A stretch of DNA of 64,000 nt from Pristionchus mayeri (Eukaryota > Nematoda > Chromadorea > Rhabditida > Neodiplogasteridae): the NCBI GenBank assembly GCA_036245805.1, contig BTRK01000004.1:39148907-39212906 (forward strand), written 5' to 3'. Below, one piece after another: positions 10,398-21,448 of this stretch (its first letter is position 1; the number at the start of each line of letters is the position of its first letter). The notes below the pieces were generated by a model. It was given only the letters and a program-made list of their open reading frames with translations, made no database searches and was not told where the DNA came from. The position numbers and the translations under genes are program-made.

Positions 10398-10911
10398 GCT
10401 GCAATATAAACAAATGTAAATTAGTATGTTGGCGTAAAAGTCGAACACATGTGAACATCCTTTGAAAATGAATCTATGTATTCACTCTGTTCCAGTGGAT
10501 CGAAGTCGATGGGTACAACCATTTCGACTTCGCACTGGCGCTGAATTGCGCAGAGCATATAGCTGAACCGATTATTGCCGTTGTGAGAGGACAGGAGAAA
10601 GGCATGTGTGCGCGATGATTAATACTAATATTGATGAATGATAGCGATGATTATTAATTTAGCGTCTAGACTATGTTGATAACCCTGCCACACTAATAAT
10701 ATACGTGTATCAATGTTGTTGTTTAGGAGGATCTTTTTGTGCCTGAGCTAAATAATGTGATGCGATAAAAAGTGGATGATCTCATGAATGGGTAATGTAT
10801 TTGGCCTCCTAATTGATTCACGTTGACCTTGAATTTCATTATTTTGTATATATCATTGTTCATTTTTTGAAAAAAAGTCTTCGCGAGATTTTTTGTAGAA
10901 TTGTACATTGA

Positions 10912-11965
10912 TCAAACAATATCAACCAGAGGGAGTCCCGGCGAGGGAAGATGAACAGCGGGCGGAGCCTAGAAGAGATATTTTATGAACCAATCATACA
11001 TCGGTAGAAATTCATGTCAAACAGTGACTCATGGAAAAGGAAAGGGCGCATTATCGTGTCAACACATTATCGCTCTCCCAAATATTCACCTTTTTTTACG
11101 AATCCGCAAATGCTCTCAAAATTTCACAAAATACTGTTTCGAGTTGGCAATTCTACTCTGATATCCGCCTTCTTGCCACATTTGGCAACATTTATACGAA
11201 AAAGAGAAAGATAACACTCACTTGCAATCGATAATGGCGATAGGCCAACATCGCAAATACTAGAATAGCAACCAAGACAGCGGCGAACACGACGGTCCAT
11301 ACGCGTGAAGCGGACTGAAAAATTGAAGAGCTGCTTCAAAGCCTTTATCTATACCTGATTCGATTCTTGCACCTTTCCTAATCCTGATTTCTCCTTTGAG
11401 ACACGTATTGGGCTTGCTGTAGACGAAGAAGATAGAAAAGTTGATGGAAGTGGCACCAGATCGAGGGAAGTGGTTGATTTTGGTTCTGATGGGGGTATTG
11501 GCGATAGGGTCTGAGGAGAATAAGAGGTAGTTGGAGGAGAAATTATTTGAAAACTAATAGTTGACAGAAGCGTCAATGTTGCGGTCTGTTTAGTAGTGCG
11601 AGGGGTGTCAGTGGTAGGGAACGGAGGAATAGTTGGCACTTGAGAAGAAGGAGGGGTTGACGAATGTGTTGTGGCTAGGGTGACAAGACTTGAGCGAAGG
11701 TCCTCGATAGTTGGAGGAGGCTGTGATGGAGGCGGAGGAGCTGGAGTAGTTGAAGGGAGAGGAGGTTGGGGAAGTAAAATAGTTTTCTCGTTAGCCTCAC
11801 GCAGTAGATCTTTGAAATCATTTTCTATCTGAACACACAAATTTTCGAAACTCAAAAGTCATGGAAACGAACCTTCTTGTAACTCTCCTTGATCTTCTTC
11901 CAAACATTAGCCGATCCGAAATGAGTAATTGCTAGAGTTACTACCAGATAAAGAGCGAACCGCAT
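10912..11965 (-). CDS. Pro/Thr-rich single-pass membrane protein A
   Basis: Four exons join in phase 0: 11965-11873, 11828-11355, 11314-11222 and 10968-10912 (stop TGA), giving 238 residues. Exon 1 is a signal peptide (MRFALYLVVTLAITHFGSA). Exon 2 carries a 158-residue stalk rich in Pro, Thr and Ser (PPPSQPPPT, TTPAPPPP, SSSSTASP) that looks like a heavily O-glycosylated mucin-type region. Exon 3 is a membrane helix (VVFAAVLVAILVFAMLAY) followed by basic residues. Exon 4 is a short Pro-rich tail ending VDIV. Every intron has GT and CAG/TAG borders, so the gene looks intact. I do not recognise an extracellular domain. Its paralogue lies 1.7 kb upstream on the same strand, which points to tandem duplication. 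Confidence 0.65.
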
Positions 11966-13424
11966 TGGAGAAAGAATGCGTAATCAATGCCGATGAACTG
12001 TGTTTGGTATGATAACGGTTTATTTACTAAAACAGGTGAGAATCGTACTGGCGTTCTCAAACATAATAGTGAGTGAGTAAGCAATACTATTCAGATTGTT
12101 TGATCAGTAGACATACAACGATTAGCAATGAGAAGCGCTAACTATTTCATACAAATTTGCGAAATTAACACATGTGTAAATAATTGCGTACCATATTTAC
12201 TTATTGTTGACTCTAGTTATTGCCCGTGCATTTTTCTCGTGATAATGGTAACTAACTGGGAAAATATTTCGCACATGCAGTCCATGTCGTATCAACTGTC
12301 GTTCAAAAGTTATCAGGTTGTAACATAAGTTTTGTCGCGTCCTATCTCTTAAGCATTCTAACCTCAGAAATTCTTCGAATTAATTTAATCTCAATATCGT
12401 TATTCATATTCAGTGAGGGCCTTCGTACCCTTTCTTACGCACTTTACTTCAGTCCTGTCAAGACAGTTAGGGAGGCACAGTAGCCAGACAAAGTTGTAGT
12501 CAGATTAGGATTACAAATAATTTTCACGTATCATGTCTTCTTGAAAAGGAGGAATTATGTCGATTTAACGTGATTTGAGTAAAGTACTATATATGAGCAT
12601 CATTTTGAACCACTCACGAATAATGACAAACGAAAAGCTTTCTAGAAATTTAAACAAGTTTGCATAATGTGGATGGTAGGTGACGGTCGGGAAAACTTTT
12701 GCAAGCCGAATTTTCTTCTCAATAGATATCGAGATCCAAATAGTTATGGAATATAATTCATCCAAAGTGTTTAGTATACAGTTAAAGTTTGGGGTCGATT
12801 GGGTTCTGTTCAGATAAGTGGCTCGATACAGAACGACGGTATGTAAATGAAACTACTGAAATTTGCACTTTGTTAAAATTCCTACCTCACACACATGTTC
12901 AATATCTGATTTAATGTGCCCATCCGAACCATCAACCCTTCCTTTACCATTATCTATTTGGGATAATTTTGTAAGTCAATAGCTTTTGAATGACAATCTT
13001 GAATTCGAAACACCTAAACTTGCATTTCTGGCAAAATTGTGCGCGAATTGAATTAATGATCATTTCAAATTTCCCACAAGTAGATTAGTATCTGCCGCAC
13101 ATGTTTAATGATAAATTAGACCCCCATGAGTGGTAATTGGAACGCACTTATGTTAGTCAATGTTGTTGTAATTTTGGTTTCAGGAGAGTTGATCAAGTTG
13201 GCAACGAATCATCGGCTAACTATAGATTCAGTGAACTATATCTTTGGTTCCGCTTAACATAGCATCATATTTGACATATCTTTTGAAAGATCATTCACAC
13301 GGCATATCACCAAGCTATGGGAGTTTGGTTCATTATTCGTCTCTGCGATCTAGCACCAGGTTAAACAAATTAATAAAATTTCCACAAAATTTAAATTTGT
13401 TCTTACTAATATTTTTTTACATAG
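11966..13424. other. Gene-free AT-rich stretch
   Basis: No convincing exon was recognised between membrane protein A and the exon at 13425. Frames on both strands are 66 codons or fewer and lack motifs. Confidence 0.4.
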
Positions 13425-13579
13425 CCGGCATGGACAGTTCAGCTATTCCCTACAGTTTGAATGTGCATGCACACCCCAAACATATACTAGGAGGTCAGGC
13501 AACGGAAATGTTTGAGAAGAATCCTTCATGGAAATATTGTGAACCTCCGAAATGCGACAAAACTTATGTTACAACCTAA
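13425..13579 (+). CDS. Possible terminal exon, Cys-containing C-terminus
   Basis: An acceptor TTTTTTTACATAG precedes an open exon of about 50 codons ending in TAA at 13577-13579. The C-terminal NPSWKYCEPPKC recalls the end of kringle domains (Trp-x-Tyr-Cys ... Pro-x-Cys), but the upstream kringle cysteines are not found, so this is only a resemblance. No plus-strand partner exon could be tied to it. It could be a remnant exon or chance. Confidence 0.3.
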
Positions 13580-13621
13580 TACAAAAATCGACCACCCAGT
13601 TACAGCAGTAGCGTTCAACCA

Positions 13622-14556
13622 TTATCTTGAACACACAACCCCGCGAACCACGTAGCGACCGAAGATTGCTAGCTCTTCTTTAACCTCTTGATAATCATCC
13701 ATTATATTATGCGGTGTATCGGCTCTCTCCACGATAGGAGGTGCGGGATGCGTATAGGGAGTCACCGAAGGAGTCTGAAAAGGGTAAAAAACATTTCAAA
13801 GTACATATATAAATGTCGGGTCCCGACTATTCGTCTTCTTAAAACAAACGAGATCCAAAAGTCTTCGGAGACCAATCCAAAGGCCTCTCTAGATAATGGA
13901 ATTCCAATTGCGTTTCAATTCCATAAAGGGAACCCTAATACTCACCCTTCCCTGGAACCACCGAACTGCCAGTGCCATAATAGAGCAGAAGGAGAACGTG
14001 CTGACGACGACTATGATTATAATCGTGTACGGCTGGAAATCGTGTTGTGTATTTAACCGAAGATTTGAAAATAAGATTAACAAATGTCTGAACATAATTA
14101 TAGCCTAACCATTAGAGTTGGCAATACGAGGGGAGATTACGAGCTCGTTACGCCTCCCCTGCTCAGATTGCGAAATAAGAGTAGTGGAATGATAATGAGC
14201 TCGTAACCTCCCCTCATATCGCCAACCCTACGAACAATGAGCGGTGGTGCTTCTTAGATTTTTTTTTGTTTTTCTAAAATATCCAAAATGTGGAATACAT
14301 GTTGTGACGTCGGCTCTGTTGCTTGAAATGATTGTTTTGTAGATTCCGTTATCAGAGTAGGTGTGGAACTAGAAGGAGCGGTTGTTGGAGAAAGTACATG
14401 TGTTGAAAGAGTCGTGGCGACAGTCGGGGGTGGCGGAGGAGCCTGGATGGTCGAAGGAGGAGGAGGTGGTGGTGGAGTTATTTTCAAGCCATCGCCTTCC
14501 GCTCGGTCTAGAGGTAGATAGGCAAGACCTACTAGAAACCATACTATGTGTCGCAT
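13622..14556 (-). CDS. Pro-rich single-pass membrane protein B
   Basis: This is a paralogue of membrane protein A. Exon 1 (14556 to about 14299) encodes a signal peptide (MRHIVWFLVGLAYLPLDRA) and a stalk with runs of proline (ITPPPPPPPSTIQAPPPPP) and Thr/Ser. Exon 2 (14032-13946) is the membrane helix (YTIIIIVVVSTFSFCSIMAL). Exon 3 (13774-13622) is a 50-residue tail (TPSVTPYTHPAPPIVERADT) with stop TAA. The phases agree if exon 1 uses the GTATTC donor after codon 86; otherwise the frame reads on to a stop at 14254. A 118-bp hAT-like MITE lies in intron 1. Function unknown; same layout as A but a longer tail. Confidence 0.6.
14113..14230. mobile_element. hAT-like MITE, TAGRGTTGG family
   Basis: A 118-bp palindromic element with ends TAGAGTTGGCAATACGAGGG and the complement of CCTCATATCGCCAACCCTA. 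The flanking 8-mers CTAACCAT and CGAACAAT agree at 6 of 8. It lies inside intron 1 of membrane protein B. Confidence 0.6.
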
Positions 14557-15192
14557 GAGAGCTAGAATGACTAAAAATTTGTGTTTATAATAACAGGTTT
14601 TTGTTTGTTTGTGAAGAGAATCGTAGGTACTACCCCGATTTGTAAAATTTATTTTGGAAATTTCATTTTGTAATCGAATTTTTGGTAAAAATAAAAATTA
14701 GAAAAAAATATCGGGAAATTTCCTTTTGGAAAAACAATTGTGGAAAAAATAAATTGGAAAGAAATTTTTAGAAATGCCCGTTTTGGAAATTTTTCCACTG
14801 TTACGGTATTTTTCGCTGCATCGAGAGAACCGCGAAATAGAACGATTAAATTAAAACATTGATTTTGCATTGTTTTGTATATTTTCTTTGATTAATTATT
14901 AGTACTGTTAATTACAATAATAATATAATAAAGGAAAATAATACTATATTTCGAATTTGCTGATAAATGACGAAAATGCTCCATAGGTTACGGTACTTTT
15001 CCACTCGGCTACAGTACTACCGGTCATGGAAAAAATTCCAAAACCAAAATGTGAAATTCAGAAATTTATTTTCCATTTCTTGCCTTTCCAAAAATGAATT
15101 TCCATAATTTTTTTTCTAAATATTTTTTTCCAAAATTTGAATTTACGAAATGAAATTTACATTTCCGGGTAATACCAAATCGTACTCTCAAA
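14557..15192. other. Gene-free stretch with an A/T-rich inverted repeat
   Basis: No gene. Sequence around 14640-14780 (AAATTTATTTTGGAAATTTC, TTTTGGAAA blocks) is complementary to 15045-15165, giving a loose palindrome with central TACGGTA motifs. It is probably a degraded palindromic element of about 530 bp. Confidence 0.45.
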
Positions 15193-15780
15193 TACAGTAG
15201 CGCCCAAAAGTATTGAAACGATTTGAATTTTTCATATAACGTTTTCTACCGTTGACTTAGCAAGTTCGATGTTGGGGCGCTATATACCAAATCAATAGAA
15301 GAATATGATGCGAGTATTGCGTCATCACATGCCTCATAACTAGTTGCGTAGTGATGACGCAATCGAATTTCACTTTTTCAAACAGGCTTTATTCTTACAT
15401 AGATTTTTTCCAACTCGCCACACTTTCTGTGGTTGGAGTCATGCCCGAGGCCTACCCAGAAAAAAATTATGAGGTTGCTGCGCGACCGCACGTTTGCTGC
15501 AGCCTTGCTGCAAAAAGGGGGTCTGAAATTCAGATCTCGGCTTCTAGACCAGATAGAGACTCGTTCAAAGCACCAAAATGATCCTCATCGCGATCCCAGG
15601 TGATCCTGTGAATATGGAAAGGATATTCCAAAATTTTCCCTCAGGGCATGGAAAATCACTTTTTCATATGACCACTTTTTTGTGTCACTTATTTCAAAAA
15701 CTTATTTCATTATTTCAACTATTTCATTATTTCACTTTATTTCAAAAAGTTGTCAACATAAGAGTTGTTTAGAATAATTT
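15193..15780 (+). mobile_element. Decayed ACAGTAGCGCC-end element, half copy
   Basis: It starts TACAGTAGCGCCCAAAAGTA, a Tc1/mariner-like terminus. It continues with blocks shared with the 16260-17475 palindrome, namely CACTTTTTCAAACAGGC, GAGGCCTACCCAGAA and TTGCTGCGCGACCGCAC. No matching right end or transposase is visible, so it is an incomplete or solo-arm copy. The 76- and 64-codon frames inside are not supported as genes. Confidence 0.5.
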
Positions 15781-16259
15781 TCCGCTCATTTTGAGCCCAG
15801 TGCGAGCTCTGTAGCAAATCTGGGAGCTGAAATACAGTGAGGCTAGGTGCAAAACCAGAAAATTCCTAAAAGCCGGCTCTGGGACCTATCACCTATATTT
15901 TTCGAAATCATCACTCTGCGGTATTACTACAACATAATAAGGGGCTAATCCGAGAGTAAAAATTTCAAAATGTTCCCGAGGGGTATGAATTACATCCACT
16001 GACTCGTGATACTCGTGTTATATCGAATGTGTTTGAAAATCAAAATGGATAATCGTATTCAGAGCGTCGAAATACACTAGGAACATAGCTTTTAGCTGAC
16101 AATTACAGAAAAATTTGAAAATCGATTTTCTCAATTTCGAATTTTTCCGAATTCAATTTTTTGCCATGTTCAAGCTCCCAGAGGCTTAATAATGAGTATT
16201 ATAGTTGATTTAATCATTTATTTATGTTTTATGTAAGCTTGAATGACGTAGGCTCCATA
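15781..16259. other. Gene-free stretch
   Basis: No supported gene. The sequence is spacer between two related elements. Confidence 0.4.
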
Positions 16260-17475
16260 TACAGTAGCGCCGGCAAGTCGACATACGATTTGAAGTTTTG
16301 CTATAACTTTTGTTCTAGATTAGATCTGATTCTGAAAATTTGCATATATGAACCAAATTCATCGAGGATTATGATGAGATGTGGCCGAGGCCTACCCAGA
16401 ATACAAATTTGACGTTGCTGCGCGACCGCACCTCTGCTGCAACCTTGCTGCAAAATCGAGATCGAAAATTCAGATCTCGGTTCCTAGTGAAGCTAGAGAC
16501 TGGTTCAAGGCAACAAAATGATCGCCTTCATTTTCTCAGATGATCCTGAGAATATGCAAACACAATCTCAAAATTTGCCCTCAGGGCATGAAACAATCTC
16601 TTTTTTGCATGACCATTATTTGGACACTCACCACTTTGTGGGAAAGGTAAGTAAACATTTGGTTTTTGCGTAGGAATGTTCAAAATGTATTGAACAATAG
16701 ATTCCCAAGTTTTTAGAGCGTTTGGATATCTTTCCTGCCCGCGGCAACCGTTTATCGGAGGTATACTCGCGTCGGGAAACACCTTGTTTACGTCTGTACT
16801 CTCTCGCTCGTAGGGGTAAACAAGGTGTTTCTCGACGCGAGTACCCCTCCGCAAAACGGTTGCCGCGGGCAGGAAAGATATCCAAACGATCTAAAAAGTT
16901 GGGAATCTATTATTGAAGACATGTTGAACATTCCTACGCAGAAACCAGATTTGTACCTACATTTCCCACAAAGTTGTGGGTCTCCAAATAATGGTCATGC
17001 AGAAAAGAGATTATTTCATGCCCTGAGGGCAAATTTTGAGATTTTGTTTTCATATTCACAGGATCATCTGGACTCATGATGGCGATAATGTTGATGCCTT
17101 GAACCAGCCTCTAGCTTCACTAGGAGCCGAGATCTGAATTTTCGACATCGAGTTTGCAGCAAGGCTGCAGCAGATGTGCGACCGAGCAGCAACTTCATAT
17201 TTTTATTCTGGGTAGGCCTCGGCCACATCTCCTACCTCAGAAAGTTTGACGTGCAGGAAAAAATCCATGTAAGAATAATGCCTGTTTGAAAAAGTGACAT
17301 TCGATTGCGTCATCACTACGCAATCATCAAAAAAAATTGCGGAACCGAAACATGCTCATCATAATCCTCGATGAATTTGTTTCATATGTGCTAAATTTTA
17401 GAATCAGATCTAATCTAGAACAAAAGTTATGGCAAAACTTCAAATCGTATGTAGACTTTCCGGCGCTACTGTATA
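16260..17475. mobile_element. Palindromic ACAGTAGCGCCGG element with inner hairpin
   Basis: About 1.2 kb, imperfectly self-complementary from end to end. The ends are ATACAGTAGCGCCGGCAAGT and the complement of CTTTCCGGCGCTACTGTAT. The central 16720-16885 part is a second, better palindrome (GATATCTTTCCTGCCCGCGG ... CCGCGGGCAGGAAAGATATC). Opposite-strand frames of similar sequence near 16528-17079 result from this symmetry. It looks like a non-autonomous Tc1/mariner-type fold-back element; TA is present at both ends. Confidence 0.7.
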
Positions 17476-17961
17476 TGGGATTGTAACTTCCCCGACTCGT
17501 GATTTTACCCGAGTTGGGCATGTTCAAGCTCGAAAAAGTCAAAGGGTCCATTTTTTAAAATTCTGAAAAAAATAGGGAAGCTTCCCAGATGGATGTAGAA
17601 TCCGAAAATACCAATCACACAAATTGTTATTTTTTTTTAAATTTGCTATGGCACTTTGCCACTTCGAATCGAAAAAAAAACTTGGTTTTTAATGCATAAC
17701 TTGTTTCTTTCGCATTTTCTCGAGGTCTGGTTTGCAAATAGATAACACAGAGAGATAACACATTAAGATTGCAATTTATTTTTTGAAGGCCCTTACTCGT
17801 ACGATCTGGTTACTGCTGAATTCGTTTGCAAACGATACTCCCTCATTTCTCGACCTCGTTTTCTCTGTAATGACAATTTCATTCCATATTATGTTTCAAA
17901 TGGTTCATTCTGATATGCATAATTTTTTACTGGTTATTAGTATTATGTTATTTGTATAAAG
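17476..17961. other. Gene-free stretch
   Basis: AT-rich, with no supported feature until the stop codon of the minus-strand gene at 17962. Confidence 0.4.
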
Positions 17962-18488
17962 TTATGAACCATTTAACGTAGCTGTAGTGAATGCCGGAGG
18001 AATGTTTAGCCAGAGGTCCGGTGACCAATCTATATTCCCAGAGTAATTGCCAAAAGGAATTGTGAACCAGCTTTCCATCTCGAGATCGCCTTTATCATCG
18101 CAGCATTGTAGATGTATCAGTACTCTCTGAAATATTAATAAGCATGTAATTCCTTGACTGACAATAATACTACCGATACGGTAGTATTATTTTTGTCCAA
18201 GAATGATACTTTTCCAAAATGGTTTGGAATGTTCTGTTTGGAATGCAAAATCAATAACAAAATGTCGTTTTTGCATTATCTTTGCATTATCAATATTCAA
18301 CAACTACCAATAATATACTCAGGATGAGTGCCAATTTCAATACAGTGAATCATTGCATTTGATTTTACAAACATATTGTCCATACCTTCGCTGCGTTTGC
18401 ATCATTCACCCAGCCTTCCATGTTTTGCTTATTTTTATTGTCGAGTGATGCGATCTGTAACTGATCAGTAGTGCTTTCGTCGACGGTG
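17962..18488 (-). CDS. MATH-like gene fragment (partial)
   Basis: Two exons on the minus strand, 18488-18386 and 18126-17962 (stop TAA), join in frame. They give about 88 residues containing MEGWVNDANAAK, RVLIHLQCCDDKGDLEMES and WFTIPFGNYSGNIDWSPDLW. The alternation of short hydrophobic strands with a late Trp-rich segment recalls the middle of a nematode MATH (TRAF-like) domain, and the neighbour upstream is MATH-BTB. A start exon was not found, and there is no BTB part. It is probably a truncated tandem relative or a small MATH-only gene. Confidence 0.4.
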
Positions 18489-18639
18489 CTACGTTAGTTA
18501 GGTTTCTGTGACATTACAAAGCCACATGTTTTTATGCTGCAGACAACTCAATGGCGGTAATATTAGATGTTGATTATTGTTTTTCTATCCGCGAAAGTTT
18601 CGAGCAGGGGCCAGGGATTTTATGTGTATGAAGTCTCAG

Positions 18640-21362
18640 CTACTTAACCCAAACAAATAAGAAACACCATTCATGTAGCATTTTTTTGGCATATTTGGCA
18701 TCACATGCGAATACTCGACAGTCCACGTTGTGGTTAATATACGGTTGATCTATTTTTTTTGTATTACATTTCACTCGCACCTTTATCTTCTGTTCTCTAA
18801 AAACTGATTGAAGAACCTGAAAGAAGAAAATGAGAAAAAAAAGATAATAATCATACATTTCCAGCACCGCCTTCCTTACCATCAAGGCAGATTGAGTAGC
18901 ATTTGATGACACTAACGGCACACAATCAGAAATGAGATTCAACAGTTCGTTTTCCGATTCATATTGGCCGAGAAGAAATTTCTATGAATATGAAGTAGAT
19001 TCTTTCTTGTGAAATTTGTCAATTGATACTTACGATTATGTCCTCATTGTCATTAAATCGCGAACAAATAATGAATACGTCCTTCAACAATTCTTTTGGT
19101 AGTGTTTGTGTTTTGAGGAAAGCGAAGGCTTCTTGGTGTATATCCATCAATCCAAATCGATCGGCATATGTGAGAGCAATAATTGCATCTTCGACTTGAA
19201 AAGCATTTGTGAATACTACTGTTTGTTTTTAGTTGTTTATTTATGTATATAAAACATATACCTGCCAAAAATTTGTCCTTAACTCGGTATATCTCGAATA
19301 TATTTTCCATGAATGAACGGAAGTCGACCTTGTTGATCTCGAAAAAAAATATTTGTAACTGTTGCTAGTGTTCTGTTTACTCTTATTACAGTATATTTTT
19401 AAAAAAAGTAGGGAATTTATTAAGTTAATAATTCCTGCATACATTTCTGAAGAAAACTGACTTCTTTCAACTTGTAGACTCCATTCACTTTCTCTGCAAA
19501 CTCTCTGTAGAATAATGTTTCGAAGAATGGAGATCGAAGCGCCAACAACTGAAAAAAAAGTTTATAACATACTTTCTAATGAGATTAAACGTGTGGAGTG
19601 CTTGTAAATTGAGCAAATAACACTTGACTGAACTGAATGATGATATTTGAAATATTTCATAAACATTGCACATGCGAACTATTTAAAAAAAAGAAGGATT
19701 TTTTTCGAGATTTTCAACTCCTAAAATCGGTCATAACATTAGTTAGGAAACATGTGGAAGAGTTGATTCCAATCGATTCCAAATCTATTCAGGATCATTT
19801 TTCCATACTTATACGTCCAAAAATGTATACATCCTTCCGACTTATTGACAAATCCTTCCGGAAGGATTGGTGTTTTTCGCTAATTTTCGATTTTCGGATT
19901 TTGAATGCAAATGACGATTGATACCCCTGCTAGTTACCCTTGGGCATGAAGGTGTACGTAAGATGAAGTTTAAGAGACCGTCCACCAGAAAACGGAAAAG
20001 GTCCACGGTTGGTCAAAATATAGATTTCTTCCACATTTTTTTCTTGAAGTAAGGGACCAAAGTTAGCAATGCAGGCACCATTGGCAAAGGTCAGGGATCG
20101 GTTTTGAAAAAGTTACAGTAACCCCTCATTTTTGGAGGTGAAAAAATTTTTCCCGAAAAGTTTCCTTTTAATAGTTTTTCCGGTGTACTTTTTCACGTAG
20201 ATTCCGAATTTCCATGTACAAAATTGTCTTAAATGAGAAAGAAAAAAATTAGATCCAAAAAATTGATTTTTGCGATCGAAAATCCCACATAAATGGACAT
20301 TACTTTGTTTAAAAAATAATACCTTGGGTGATTAGCATATGATACATCTTTGAGAATTTTTGTATAATTTTAAAAATGGACACTCATGTTCAAATTTCGT
20401 CCCGAAATTAACACTATGCCAAAGAAAAAGCATCGATATTTTTGAAAGTAGAAGCTGTTTTCAGCCGCCAATCACCTTCAAATTTGGAATGGGGTATTTC
20501 TGGATCATATAAACGTGTTCGTTCTCAAAAATTGCCAAAATGGAAAAATTTTGAAATTTCGATTTTTTCGGTCGAAATGGCTATTCATTGGCATACTTTT
20601 AAAAACAAGAAATATGAACTAGCCTCTCTACATACGAGTACAGAATCATCCTCAACGGTAAGTGCGATAGTGTGGATCTGTGTCGTGGTTTCTTTTTGAA
20701 CAGGCTCCGTTTTCGGACTGCAATACAAACTATTAAACAATACTATTAAGAATCGCACACCTGAACAGAACAGCTATTAGGAGACTGTATTTTTTCAATT
20801 CCGTCGACGTTGCGTCCAGCCATTTGCGCATCTGCAATAATAGGCAAATATAATCATACACATCAATGATGTACCTTTTCTGGAACCAGCTCAAGCGATT
20901 CATTTTCCCCGACGATAAGAGGATACAGGGAATCAATCCTCATCCATCCAATTGAACCATTTCCATGGAATCGATTAAGGAGAGGCGATATCATCTAAAA
21001 TTTGTATAATGTTGAATGATTATGAGCTGAATTTCAAGTTTAATTTGCTAAAAATAATTGAGAAGGATTCGATTCAGCTGAATCAGTCCAGGATAAGCCA
21101 ACCTCCGTCCCATCATTACTGAGAAGTCGCATTTCGACACTAGAAAGACGATCTTGAGAGGTCTGAGTGATTTTTAAATTTATCATAATGCAATCAAAGA
21201 CTTACCGTCTCAAAGATTATTGATTTAGCATCTTCCGAGAGATTTATAGAACTGAAACTGTAAATTCATCGAAAATATAAAAAAAATATTACCATTGATC
21301 ACTCTCCAGATTCACATGAAGTCGAGTGCACTGCGATGCGAGTATCAGAGAGTGTGGCATCA
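18640..21362 (-). CDS. MATH-BTB (BATH) protein, 5' end not found
   Basis: Eleven exons join without stops: 21362-21293, 21257-21206, 21162-21103, 20994-20875, 20831-20761, 20717-20636, 19548-19462, 19337-19262, 19194-19034, 18981-18880 and 18816-18640 (stop TAG). The first six form a MATH-like domain (SVEMRLLSNDGTE, GWMRIDSLYP, ENESLELVPEK). The later ones form a BTB fold: LLALRSPFFETLFY, then VDFRSFMENIFEIY, and VEDAIIALTYADRFGLMDIH, the usual last BTB helices. MATH-BTB proteins act as substrate adaptors of CUL3 ubiquitin ligases, and the family is greatly expanded in nematodes. The beginning of the BTB domain would lie in the 1.1-kb gap between exons 6 and 7, which also holds unrelated repeat-like sequence. 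A mariner copy sits 87 bp upstream of the first exon seen, so the start is missing or displaced. Exon 9 follows CAAG, a weak acceptor. Confidence 0.65.
19549..20635. other. Long intron-like gap within MATH-BTB gene
   Basis: No exon was recognised. The expected first BTB strands (before LLALRSP) were not found. The sequence (runs such as TTTTTCACGTAGATTCCGAA and AGATACATCTTTGAG) looks like decayed mobile DNA without visible ends. Confidence 0.4.
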
Positions 21363-21448
21363 CTGAAACAATCGAAAGAATTTGCAAGCACGTCAACTGC
21401 GCATTATGATACATACAGTACTTAAATTTCGAAATTTCTTAACTATTA

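Larger units (their letters stand above)
8754..10618 (+). pseudogene. Lysosomal acid lipase-like gene, 5'-truncated
   Basis: Exons can be followed by AG/GT borders at 8754-8858 (KALFQLAPTGTAG), about 8971-9071 (VYGAHEFG), 9232-9288 (LCIGACQIMSGP), 9504-9575 (VYMSNFPAGTSTWNILHYFQ), 9745-9813 (RIEHFDQGAVENMRRYG), 9954-10082 and 10496-10618. This is the C-terminal half of an AB-hydrolase lipase of the lipl/acid lipase family. The charge-relay Asp is in FWSKDDFMVP and the His in DGYNHFDF. The N-terminal half, with signal peptide, lid and the GxSxG nucleophile, is absent; Polinton sequence ends only 130 bp upstream. The 8971 exon does not join the next one in a clean phase, and the 9954 exon follows AAG, not CAG. 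A small hAT-like MITE sits in each of two introns. I read it as truncated and probably non-functional. Confidence 0.75.

Noticed and set aside
16528..17079. Similar 60-108 codon frames on both strands
   Set aside because: They lie inside the palindromic element at 16260-17475 and mirror each other.
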